Shown: positions 1-5,499 of the stretch, piece after piece
How the letters are laid out: every line of letters starts with the position of its first letter
Position numbering within the stretch: position 1 is the stretch's first letter
Assembly: GCA_029258495.1 (NCBI GenBank)
Contig: JARHYV010000006.1
Coordinates: forward strand, 1 to 5,503
DNA length: 5,503 bases
Source of the DNA: Faecousia sp.
Lineage (GTDB): Bacteria; Bacillota; Clostridia; Oscillospirales; Oscillospiraceae
Direction of reading: 5' to 3'
The notes under the pieces: generated by a model
Database searches by the model: none
Told to the model about the DNA's origin: nothing
The model's input: only the letters and a program-made list of their open reading frames with translations
Program-made: the position numbers and the translations under genes

Positions 1-3000
1 CGGACAGCATCGATATCCTCCAAGGTGATGGTTTCCGGCAGACGATCGATCATCTGGATCACATTGGCCACCGGATCAAAGTTGGGTCTGTTGCCCGCCA
101 GATCCCAGTAGCCGCTCTCACCCTTGGTAAAACGCTCATAGGCACACAGAGACTGCATGGCCTGCACCGTTGCCATAGTATTGACACCCTGTCCCTTGGC
201 ATGCTCAAAACCCTGATCCTTCACCAGATACAGTGCAAGCACGGACATCAGATTGTCCACCTTGTCACCAAAGCCAGGCTCTTCCACCAGATCCCGCTTG
301 AGAACCGACAGTGCAAGGATCGCCTGAGAAACAGACTCTGCATTGCCGTAGTCCAAATTCTTTTCTGCTGCCTTTGCCATGTACCGGATACCCTTTTCGA
401 TCGCCTCCTGTACACCGCTCATGTTCTGATAGTAAGACAGTGCCTGCAAGGCCATAGCAGTCATGTCCAGACTGGATCCGCCTTTTTTATCCAGACCGAA
501 ACCACCGTTATCCTTCTGATAGGTGAGCAGTTCTGTCACCATGCGCTCTCTGCTCCATTTTGCCCCATCCGGGATCGGTGTGTTCTTGAGATCCAGTGCG
601 ATCAGTGCCCATATCAGTGCATTGCTGCCCTGACGAGGCAGATTGGGATGGTTGCAGATCATATCCACAAGGTTCACGCCATCTACATCGGTAATATCCC
701 TGTCCATGATACTCAGCGCCAGTGCCACACGCTCGATCTCAGTGGCAGTAATATCAGGTTTCCAACTTTTTACCGACGCTGCCACACTTGTGTAGTACTG
801 CTCCAGTCGATCCTCGGGCAGCTGCTGACCATCCCGCAAAAGTGCATAGATCGTCCATTCCTGTCCAAAGGTGTAGTCATTCTGACTTATCAGATGCTGC
901 GCAGCGGTTCGTTTCCCCTGCGCAATAAATGCGGGGATATCAAATGCCTGAATATCTCCCTCATCACCGGATACGGTGACGGAGAATGTCACAGGCTGAG
1001 CACCTCCGGTGGTATCCACAGGGGTACCTGTCACCTGAACGGTGCCGGGCTTGAGTGCTTTCAGAACATACTGATCGGATGCCACCCAGTTGCCGCTGTC
1101 CAGTGTACCGGTATCCCGGATCTGTTTCAGAGAGTCCGGTCGGCTGATGCTTACAATGCCGGTCTGGCTGTATGTCCATACAAGCTCCGGCTCGGAAACT
1201 GCCGCATAATCAGAATTCTTTCCCACGAATTTCAGTTCAAGAGGAACCTTATTGCCAACCTCAGCGGTAATGGGCTTTTCTGGAGCGGATACGCTCACCA
1301 ACGGATTTTCATAGACAAATGTGACCTTGCTTGACCCTTCCACCGGGGTCCCCTGATCATCTGCCTTTGCGGTAAAGGTCACAGTGCCTGCCTTATAGGG
1401 GACATACGCTGCGCGACCGCCGAACTGAGCAATCTCCGGATCGCTGCTGATGACCTCATATTTGGTCTTGTAGCTTGCATTGGCAGGCTCAACACTGACC
1501 GTAAGCGGAATATCGTTGAACTGACCGCTGCCCATGGAATTTCTGCCATGGATGCTGTGGGTTCCGCTGATGCCCGGAACGATAGATGTAATGGGCACAT
1601 ACTCAGAGGTAACGGAAATAGTAACGGGTGCGCCGCCATGCTTGGGGGTCACAGTCAGCTTGGCTGTGCCCGGCTCAGAGAAATAAAATACAGCGGTATT
1701 GTACATGGTGTGAAGGATCTCGGGCTTTTCTGATTTGAGATCTACCAGATAGGATGGCATCGGCTGATAGGCATCGCTGCCTTCGTACTTTGCCTGGATC
1801 TCCAGTCGGTTGTCGGAGGATCCCTGCACCGTGACCGAGTCATTGATCACATTTCCATCCAGAACCAGTCGGATCTGTTCGATCTTCTGAGAATTGGATA
1901 CTACCCGGATCTCAGCTGCCAGCTGCTCAGAGCCGTCAGCTTTGCGTTCGGTAGCCCTTACTACCGCACCGCCATCCTGATAAACGCACAGCCGAGCATT
2001 GTCGAACAGAGCGATCACTCCTCGATCAGCGCGATCCTCGCAAGACCAGCTGATGGTACTGCCCGCCGGAACATCCTTCAATCGGAAATTTCCGGCAAAA
2101 TTGTCCCTACCGGTAGTCAGCTGAGGAGAAAGATCCAGCCTTCCATCCTTCACCGTTTCCGTTCTGCCGTCATTCCATACGAACTCTACGGGATAGAGGT
2201 TCTTGGAGCCATCGATCACATGCTCGCCCTGATCCTCACCCAGATAGGGATACCCCTCTGAATTGCGCCCCCAACGAAATCCATAATCACCCTTATTTTG
2301 ATTGAGTTGAGCAACAAAGCCATCGGAGCGCAGTTCATCATCGCCTACGGCCCTGCTGGAGAACATGCTGTCGCCAGGAACCCCCAGAATATTCTCCACA
2401 GAGTTGGAGGCTGCCCAGTAGCAGTTATAGAATTTGCCGTTGCTGAAACCGTTGGTATTCGCATGATCCGTGGACTTTTGGAAATGAACGAATGCACCTC
2501 GGCGGTTGTGCCCCATGGTCAGACAATTTGCCATGATGCCGCCCTCGGTCATTCTCATAACAAAGCCGGTAGAATGCTGTCCGGAAACCTGACTCACGCA
2601 GTTGACGATCAATCCGCCCTTCAAATTCTGAGCATATGGTGCCAGCTCATAGCGGTTGGGGCAATTTCCCTCAACCTTCACATTCAGGTTCTGCACCACA
2701 CCGGAAGACAGGATCTCATCAAAAAGCGAACACCCGTCATACTGGAAGTTCAGGGTGATCGTATGTCCGCCGCCGTCGAAGACGCCCGCCAGATTGCGGC
2801 TCCAGAAACTCTGGTTGATCTCAATGTCCTGCGTCAGCTGATAAAACTTGCCCGGTGTATCAAAACGGGTCTTTTTGAATTCCTCCGCACTGGAGATGTA
2901 GGTGATGCCCTCCTTCGGAAGCTCCACAGGCAGGTGGCTGCGCACCTTTTCCTTCAGGGCTGCCAGTGCCTCCTTCAGTTCCGTTTCTGCTGCATCTACC

Positions 3001-4232
3001 TCGTCCTGTGTCACGCCGTATGCCGCTGCTGTATCCTTCGCTTTCTTCAGCGCTTCCTGCATAGCCGCCCAGCTGTCCGCGGTATAATCGCTCTCGTTTC
3101 TTCCTTCAGCATCCTGAATGGCTGCCTTCAGCTTATCCAGATTGGCATGCTCGACATCTCCTCCGCCGGCAACCAGTCTGGGAAGACCGCCATCAACAGC
3201 CTCCCACACAAAACCCGTACCCAGCTGCTGCTTGTTCAGCTGATCCACGAAGGCCTGTGTCTTCATATCGTCTGCCGACTTGCCTTCCACAGGCTCTTCG
3301 ATGTTGTAATCTCTGCCCTGTCTGCCCAAGCCAAAGGCTTTTGTTGCACTGCTGCTGTCAAAATAGCAGTTGGAAAAAGTCGAAGGTTTTTGCGGAGAAC
3401 TGATATCCGAGGCATCTCTTGCAATACCAAAGCCCTTCGTCGCTGAATATCCGCCGGCAAAAATGCAGTTGCGGATCTCGGATCCGGCCTCTGCCCGATA
3501 GGCAAGACCGCCCATCTGACTGTCCATGCTGCCGCTGATCCGCACAGTAGACAGACAGTTATAGAGCTTACCGCCGGCCATATATACAACAATACTTCCG
3601 GTGAGGTTATCCTGACCGCGCACCGGCTGAGTCGATGTAAGGATCAGGTTCTGGATCGTACCTGTGGACTTGTTGGCAAGCGGACGACCACTCGTCAATG
3701 TGATGGTGTGACCCTTTCCATCCAGAATGCCCTCCACCTTGCTGATCATTTTGCCTACCGTAATATCATTTGCCAGCTCGTAGGTACTGCCGGCAGGAAT
3801 GACATTCGGCAGCTGATTTCCATCCGTGATCTGCACGGTACCGGATACTGCAAGCACCTGAGACTCCTCAGCCATTTCATCGATCTGAGGTTCCTCAGCT
3901 GCTTCAGAGGGCTGTTGGATGTCTTCCGGTTCATCCGTCTGAGTTTTCTCCTGTGTTTGAGGAGCTTGAGCATCACCAACCGTTTCGTCTTTCTGGGCCT
4001 GCTCCTGAATTTGGGGTTCCTGAATTTGGGGTTCCTGAGCACCATCTACCGGTTTGATTGGCTGTGCCGCTATGTCACTGATTTCAGATTCCTCACGCTC
4101 TTCGTTGATCTGAATCACATTCGATTCTGCACTGACGGCCAATGGTGCGGCAGAGCTTGTATAACACAGCAGTGTCGCAAGCACCATGGCCAGTGCTCGA
4201 CTCCCCCATCGTTTTTTGTCTTTTTTTCTCAT
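1..4232 (-). CDS. Large secreted surface protein with transcobalamin/intrinsic factor-like alpha-barrel domain, 3'-partial
   Basis: At least 1410 residues are visible; the frame has no stop and runs off the left edge (last whole codon at 3-5). The ATG at 4232 follows AAAGGAG with 7-nt spacing. Residues 1-35 are a signal peptide (MRKKDKKRW, hydrophobic core, likely cleavage AVSA|ES). Residues 36-125 are an acidic Pro/Gln/Glu-rich linker. Residues about 131-355 and 437-665 are beta-helix-like GLUG-type regions (ILDGKGHTITL, VFDGGGHTITL, each followed by an LYNC/FYNC-type turn). Residues about 358-430 fit a FIVAR module (YTADSWAAM, VDAAETEL). About 668-1090 look like Ig-like/Big domains (KPGTVQVTG, KAGTVTFTA). 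From about 1092 a prenyltransferase/transcobalamin-type alpha/alpha barrel follows: IERVALALS, NALIWALIALD (1204-1214), DMTAMALQAL (from 1256), NTMATVQAMQSL (from 1351). A cobalamin riboswitch precedes the gene, so B12 or corrinoid binding at the cell surface is inferred. The final residues (LPETITLEDIDAV) look like the start of a helical linker. A DUF4430 domain or wall anchor would lie outside the window. An alternative is an adhesin in which the barrel has another ligand. Confidence 0.9.
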   Translation of the reverse strand, partial: MRKKDKKRWGSRALAMVLATLLCYTSSAAPLAVSAESNVIQINEEREESEISDIAAQPIKPVDGAQEPQIQEPQIQEQAQKDETVGDAQAPQTQEKTQTDEPEDIQQPSEAAEEPQIDEMAEESQVLAVSGTVQITDGNQLPNVIPAGSTYELANDITVGKMISKVEGILDGKGHTITLTSGRPLANKSTGTIQNLILTSTQPVRGQDNLTGSIVVYMAGGKLYNCLSTVRISGSMDSQMGGLAYRAEAGSEIRNCIFAGGYSATKGFGIARDASDISSPQKPSTFSNCYFDSSSATKAFGLGRQGRDYNIEEPVEGKSADDMKTQAFVDQLNKQQLGTGFVWEAVDGGLPRLVAGGGDVEHANLDKLKAAIQDAEGRNESDYTADSWAAMQEALKKAKDTAAAYGVTQDEVDAAETELKEALAALKEKVRSHLPVELPKEGITYISSAEEFKKTRFDTPGKFYQLTQDIEINQSFWSRNLAGVFDGGGHTITLNFQYDGCSLFDEILSSGVVQNLNVKVEGNCPNRYELAPYAQNLKGGLIVNCVSQVSGQHSTGFVMRMTEGGIMANCLTMGHNRRGAFVHFQKSTDHANTNGFSNGKFYNCYWAASNSVENILGVPGDSMFSSRAVGDDELRSDGFVAQLNQNKGDYGFRWGRNSEGYPYLGEDQGEHVIDGSKNLYPVEFVWNDGRTETVKDGRLDLSPQLTTGRDNFAGNFRLKDVPAGSTISWSCEDRADRGVIALFDNARLCVYQDGGAVVRATERKADGSEQLAAEIRVVSNSQKIEQIRLVLDGNVINDSVTVQGSSDNRLEIQAKYEGSDAYQPMPSYLVDLKSEKPEILHTMYNTAVFYFSEPGTAKLTVTPKHGGAPVTISVTSEYVPITSIVPGISGTHSIHGRNSMGSGQFNDIPLTVSVEPANASYKTKYEVISSDPEIAQFGGRAAYVPYKAGTVTFTAKADDQGTPVEGSSKVTFVYENPLVSVSAPEKPITAEVGNKVPLELKFVGKNSDYAAVSEPELVWTYSQTGIVSISRPDSLKQIRDTGTLDSGNWVASDQYVLKALKPGTVQVTGTPVDTTGGAQPVTFSVTVSGDEGDIQAFDIPAFIAQGKRTAAQHLISQNDYTFGQEWTIYALLRDGQQLPEDRLEQYYTSVAASVKSWKPDITATEIERVALALSIMDRDITDVDGVNLVDMICNHPNLPRQGSNALIWALIALDLKNTPIPDGAKWSRERMVTELLTYQKDNGGFGLDKKGGSSLDMTAMALQALSYYQNMSGVQEAIEKGIRYMAKAAEKNLDYGNAESVSQAILALSVLKRDLVEEPGFGDKVDNLMSVLALYLVKDQGFEHAKGQGVNTMATVQAMQSLCAYERFTKGESGYWDLAGNRPNFDPVANVIQMIDRLPETITLEDIDAV
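3..960 (-). other. Protein domain: transcobalamin-like alpha/alpha-barrel (prenyltransferase-repeat fold), residues about 1092-1410
   Basis: This is the C-terminal visible part of the large surface protein. It begins after the last Ig-like strand (TFSVTVSGDEG) with IPAFIAQGKRTAAQHL. Paired amphipathic helices follow, with motifs typical of this bacterial family: ITATEIERVALALS, RQGSNALIWALIALD, GGFGLDKKGG, SLDMTAMALQALSYY and GVNTMATVQAMQSL. By recall, SLDMTAMALQAL lines up with SVDTAAMAGLA of human transcobalamin, whose helical domain has the same alpha6/alpha6 fold. The roughly 320 residues seen are close to a full barrel. Enzymatic squalene or prenyl activity is unlikely, because I see no DxDD or Zn-ligand motif. 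The ligand is inferred from the riboswitch and not read from contact residues. Confidence 0.7.
2945..3161 (-). other. Protein domain: FIVAR helical module, residues about 358-430
   Basis: The segment begins near DVEHANLDKLKAAIQDAEG, continues with SDYTADSWAAMQEALKKA, and ends with TQDEVDAAETELKEAL. The YT-x-x-SW, AL-x-x-A and VD-x-A-x-x-x-L pattern is the signature of FIVAR, a small three-helix module common in Gram-positive surface proteins and glycan-active enzymes. Here it separates two beta-helix-like regions and probably acts as a spacer or sugar-binding element. The module is recognised by pattern only, without a profile search. Confidence 0.75.
4004..4038 (-). repeat. 15-bp direct tandem repeat in the acidic linker
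   Basis: The plus-strand unit cctgaatttggggtt occurs at 4004-4018 and again identically at 4019-4033, followed by a partial third copy (cctga, 4034-4038). In the protein it encodes two identical EPQIQ pentapeptides inside the Pro/Gln/Glu linker just after the signal peptide. Related QAPQTQE and EEPQIDE motifs nearby look like diverged copies. A repeat in multiples of three can change linker length without breaking the frame. Confidence 0.9.
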
Positions 4233-4239
4233 GACCTGT

Positions 4240-4246
4240 CTCCTTT
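4240..4246 (-). promoter_or_regulatory. Ribosome binding site of the large surface protein
   Basis: On the minus strand AAAGGAG lies 7 nt upstream of the ATG at 4232. It fixes the start codon: the next residues form a classic signal peptide, and no other in-frame start with a comparable site was seen. Confidence 0.9.
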
Positions 4247-4261
4247 GACGCAATTCTCTAT

Positions 4262-4296
4262 GGATAAGAAAAGACCTCCTGCGTAAACAGAAGGTC
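4262..4296 (-). terminator. Intrinsic terminator of the cobalamin riboswitch expression platform
   Basis: The minus strand reads GACCTTCTG (4296-4288), a six-base loop, then CAGGAGGTC (4281-4273). This gives a 9-bp stem with one T-G wobble. TTTTCTT follows immediately (4272-4266). The hairpin sits between the aptamer and the RBS, as expected for a transcriptional OFF switch. Its 5' arm can instead pair with 4351-4360, see the antiterminator entry. Confidence 0.75.
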
Positions 4297-4360
4297 ATAA
4301 AAACACAAAAAACACCCCATAAGGGCCAGCAGGCTGCTCTTCATCCCAGAATAACCTTCC
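4289..4360 (-). promoter_or_regulatory. Predicted antiterminator pairing of the riboswitch
   Basis: Minus-strand GGAAGGTTAT (4360-4351), just downstream of the aptamer, can form 10 contiguous pairs (8 Watson-Crick, 2 G-U) with ATGACCTTCT (4298-4289). That second segment contains most of the 5' arm of the terminator stem, so the two structures exclude each other. This is read by eye; energies were not computed. The intervening segment contains a GC-rich stretch (4321-4340) with only weak self-pairing. Confidence 0.55.
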
Positions 4361-4367
4361 ATCCATG

Positions 4368-4530
4368 TATCGGGCTAGTCTTCTGACTCAGTTTCATCCT
4401 CTCAAACGCCTTCTCAGGAAATTCCCAATGGTATCATATGTTTGATCGTCCACTTTACAGCAGGGGTGTCTGTATCGGGTTTGCACCGATTTCCTATTTA
4501 ACGCCGCAGCAGCGGCAGTACCCTTTACAC
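4368..4530 (-). ncRNA. Cobalamin (AdoCbl-type) riboswitch aptamer
   Basis: On the minus strand the conserved blocks of the cobalamin riboswitch appear in the right order. First is AAAGGGTAC with a variable hairpin GCCGC-TGCT-GCGGC (4516-4503). Next come AAATAGGAAATCGGTG and the core CCCGATACAGACACCCC followed by TGCTGTAA (to about 4455). Then come CATTGGGAA and GAGAAGGC (4430-4408), GATGAAACT, and the B12 box GAGTCAGAAGACTAGCC (4389-4373). The box differs slightly from the usual ending ACCTGCC. In this family, ligand binding represses downstream genes for B12 uptake, synthesis or B12-independent isozymes. Outer boundaries and the P1 stem are approximate. Confidence 0.9.
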
Positions 4531-4550
4531 TATTCAGTTGGTTTTATCAT

Positions 4551-4581
4551 CGAATAGGCAGTGCATTTGGTGTGCTATTCG
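4551..4581 (-). repeat. Inverted repeat / 5' leader hairpin before the riboswitch
   Basis: The arms cgaatag (4551-4557) and ctattcg (4575-4581) are a perfect 7-bp inverted repeat around a 17-nt centre. It lies just after the predicted transcription start (near 4590) and before the aptamer, so it should form a hairpin at the 5' end of the mRNA. It may protect the 5' end or be an operator. Either role is inference. Confidence 0.55.
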
Positions 4582-4596
4582 ATCCATATCGGTATA

Positions 4597-4625
4597 AGTA
4601 TAACGACTGTCATCAGAGAAGTCAA
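4597..4625 (-). promoter_or_regulatory. Sigma-70/SigA-type promoter of the riboswitch-controlled gene
   Basis: Minus-strand TTGACT (4625-4620) and TATACT (4602-4597) are separated by exactly 17 bp. Transcription would start near 4590, giving a leader of about 360 nt that holds the 5' hairpin, the cobalamin riboswitch and the terminator before the start codon at 4232. Confidence 0.85.
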
Positions 4626-4930
4626 TTCACATACTATGTTTTTTCTTATAATTCGATAAATTTTTATATAATGCTTTCTGCACTCGGACATTGGTATCCC
4701 GCACATAGATTTTTCTGAGCATCATAAGCACTCACCGCTCATTCAGCTAATCGGAAAGCGGAGAATGCCCATAAAAAAACAGTGCACATAACCTGCACAT
4801 GCGTACAAACGAATAAAAAGCAGAACACCGATATGCTAATTCTTTCATCCGCACGATCTAAGTGTTTTGCTTTTCTTTTATGGTGCAGGAGTTCCTTCCG
4901 ACCTTATTCCCAGAAAATAATATTTTTATA
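4626..4930. other. Intergenic region, no gene recognised
   Basis: This AT-rich stretch lies between the promoter of the surface-protein gene and the terminator of the tRNA-Leu unit. I see only short frames here. The longest noticed is about 32 codons on the plus strand from 4833, without a convincing RBS. There is no tRNA-like fold, strong hairpin or tandem repeat. Diverging pieces such as gtgcac and ctgcac near 4780-4800 are too short to support a call. Confidence 0.6.
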
Positions 4931-4964
4931 AAAAAAGAGACGATCTTACGATCGTCTCTTTTTT
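4931..4964 (-). terminator. Intrinsic terminator of the tRNA-Leu unit
   Basis: A perfect 15-bp stem is formed by aaaaaagagacgatc (4931-4945) and gatcgtctctttttt (4950-4964) around the loop ttac. On the minus strand the 3' arm ends in a run of T followed by ATAAAAATA. The first base of the 5' arm is the last A of the tRNA CCA end, so there is no spacer between tRNA and terminator. The hairpin is symmetrical enough to work on either strand, but no plus-strand gene ends here. Confidence 0.9.
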
Positions 4965-5051
4965 GGTGCGCGAGGCGGGAGTCGAACCCGCATGCCCGGA
5001 ATGAGCACTAGAACCTGAATCTAGCGAGTCTACCAATTCCACCACTCGCGC
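4964..5051 (-). tRNA. tRNA-Leu, anticodon CAG
   Basis: The 88-nt gene has a 7-bp acceptor stem GCGCGAG/CTCGCGC, discriminator A and an encoded CCA. The anticodon arm is CTAGA-TTCAGGT-TCTAG, giving anticodon CAG, which reads CUG codons. The long variable arm typical of leucine tRNAs is present, as is the T-arm GCGGG-TTCGACT-CCCGC. It has its own promoter about 35 bp upstream and a terminator directly after CCA, so it is a single-gene unit. CUG is common in the neighbouring large gene. Confidence 0.96.
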
Positions 5052-5085
5052 ATATCGTCGCCGACTATTGCCAGACGACTCGCTT

Positions 5086-5114
5086 ATAATATCACAGCAT
5101 CATCACTTTGTCAA
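5086..5114 (-). promoter_or_regulatory. Promoter of tRNA-Leu(CAG)
   Basis: Minus-strand TTGACA (5114-5109), a 17-bp spacer and TATTAT (5091-5086) lie about 35 bp upstream of the mature tRNA 5' end at 5051. The -35 is a perfect consensus. A short 5' extension containing GTCGTCTGG would be removed by RNase P. Confidence 0.85.
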
Positions 5115-5245
5115 CAACATTTTCATAGTTTCTCAACATTTTTTACAGCGCATATCCATCCACCGAATCAGCCAATCAAGGACATCCATCGAGCCTGGCG
5201 ATAAAAGCGCCGCAAATCCTCCGCTCGTATCGGAAATCAAAAAAT

Positions 5246-5275
5246 AAAAGAGATGATCCTCTGACCATCTCTTTT
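5246..5275 (-). terminator. Intrinsic terminator of the tRNA-Ala unit
   Basis: A 13-bp stem with one wobble is formed by plus-strand 5246-5258 and 5263-5275 around a 4-nt loop. On the minus strand it reads AAAAGAGATGGTC-AGAG-GATCATCTCTTTT followed by ATTTTTTG. The 5' arm starts with the last A of a CCACCA sequence, the same arrangement as after tRNA-Leu. Its AAAGAGA...TCTCTTT core resembles the tRNA-Leu terminator. Confidence 0.88.
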
Positions 5276-5321
5276 GGTGGAGCCACTTCACCGTTCGACG
5301 AACCTTGTGTTCATCCGGCTC
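5275..5321 (-). ncRNA. tRNA-3'-end-like element with CCA, possible tRNA remnant
   Basis: Between tRNA-Ala and the terminator the minus strand carries GAGCC (5321-5317), about 32 nt of inner sequence, then GGCTC (5284-5280) followed by CACCA. The 5-bp closing stem plus CCACCA imitates an acceptor end. The interior can form a small hairpin GTTC-GTC-GAAC extended by CAC/GTG. There is no D arm, no anticodon arm and no standard T loop, so it is not a normal tRNA. It could be a degenerate tRNA gene that lost most of its body, a small tRNA-like RNA, or a chance spacer. The direct fusion of CCA to the terminator favours a tRNA origin. Confidence 0.4.
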
Positions 5322-5327
5322 TTAATT

Positions 5328-5404
5328 TGGTGGACCCGAAGGGGATCGAACCCTCGACCTTACGGATGCGAACCGTACGCTCTCCCAGACTGAGCTACGG
5401 GACC
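5328..5404 (-). tRNA. tRNA-Ala, anticodon CGC, with U3-U70 mismatch
   Basis: The 77-nt gene folds into a full cloverleaf. The D arm is GCTC/GAGC. The anticodon arm is TACGG-TTCGCAT-CCGTA, giving anticodon CGC for GCG codons. The T arm is GAGGG-TTCGATC-CCCTT, with discriminator A and encoded CCA. The acceptor strands GGTCCCG and CGGGTCC pair except at position 3-70, where T faces T. Alanine tRNAs normally carry G3-U70, the main alanyl-tRNA synthetase identity pair, so charging may be altered. The assignment to alanine rests on the anticodon. The gene has its own promoter. Confidence 0.9.
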
Positions 5405-5418
5405 ATTCATTTTTCCTC

Positions 5419-5447
5419 ATTATACTCCTCTGGTTTTTCCCTGTCAA
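5419..5447 (-). promoter_or_regulatory. Promoter of the tRNA-Ala unit
   Basis: Minus-strand TTGACA (5447-5442) and TATAAT (5424-5419) are both perfect consensus boxes with a 17-bp spacer, ending about 15 bp before the mature tRNA. Predicted transcription starts only a few bases upstream of the tRNA, leaving a very short 5' leader. Confidence 0.92.
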
Positions 5448-5450
5448 TAC

Positions 5451-5479
5451 TTCCGATTTATTATTTTCTATGTTATAAT
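5451..5479 (+). promoter_or_regulatory. Promoter of a plus-strand gene beyond the right edge
   Basis: TATAAT at 5474-5479 is preceded by TGT, forming an extended -10. A weak -35 (ttccga, 5451-5456) is 17 bp upstream. It is divergent from the tRNA-Ala promoter and lies within about 30 bp of it. An RBS follows at 5493-5499, which supports its use for a gene starting just outside the window. Confidence 0.65.
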
Positions 5480-5492
5480 GTGTGGCAGTCTG

Positions 5493-5499
5493 AAAGGAG
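5493..5499 (+). promoter_or_regulatory. Ribosome binding site of a gene starting past the window end
   Basis: AAAGGAG is followed by only four bases before the sequence stops, so a start codon would fall at about 5505-5510. Together with the extended -10 upstream this indicates a short-leader plus-strand gene. Its product cannot be seen. Confidence 0.6.

Noticed and set aside
3..960. Enzymatic squalene/terpene cyclase or prenyltransferase
   Set aside because: The fold repeats fit, but there is no DxDD, QW-motif series or zinc-ligand pattern, and the protein is secreted and under a cobalamin riboswitch.
201..1334. 377-codon plus-strand open frame
   Set aside because: It lies fully antisense to the large surface-protein gene, whose minus-strand frame gives recognisable domains. 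The plus-strand product is Cys/His/Ile-rich with no family motif and no RBS.
2298..3446. 382-codon plus-strand open frame
   Set aside because: It is antisense to the beta-helix and FIVAR coding region. Its composition is typical of a shadow frame and there is no start signal.
4161..4172. Cysteine in the signal peptide (TLLC) as a lipobox
   Set aside because: The residue before Cys is Leu, not Gly/Ala/Ser, and a better signal peptidase I site (AVSA|ES) follows, so a lipoprotein is unlikely.
3708..4286. 192-codon plus-strand open frame rich in Leu/Phe
   Set aside because: It mirrors the Gln/Glu-rich linker of the minus-strand gene. The apparent hydrophobic repeats come from the reverse complement of the linker codons, and it overlaps the riboswitch terminator.
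4321..4345. GC-rich stretch with agcag/ctgct self-complementarity as a separate terminator
   Set aside because: The pairing needs an impossibly small loop or only 3-4 bp; the hairpin at 4273-4296 with a proper T-run explains the leader better.
4833..4931. Short plus-strand frame of about 32 codons in the intergenic region
   Set aside because: No RBS, no recognisable product, and it runs into the tRNA-Leu terminator.
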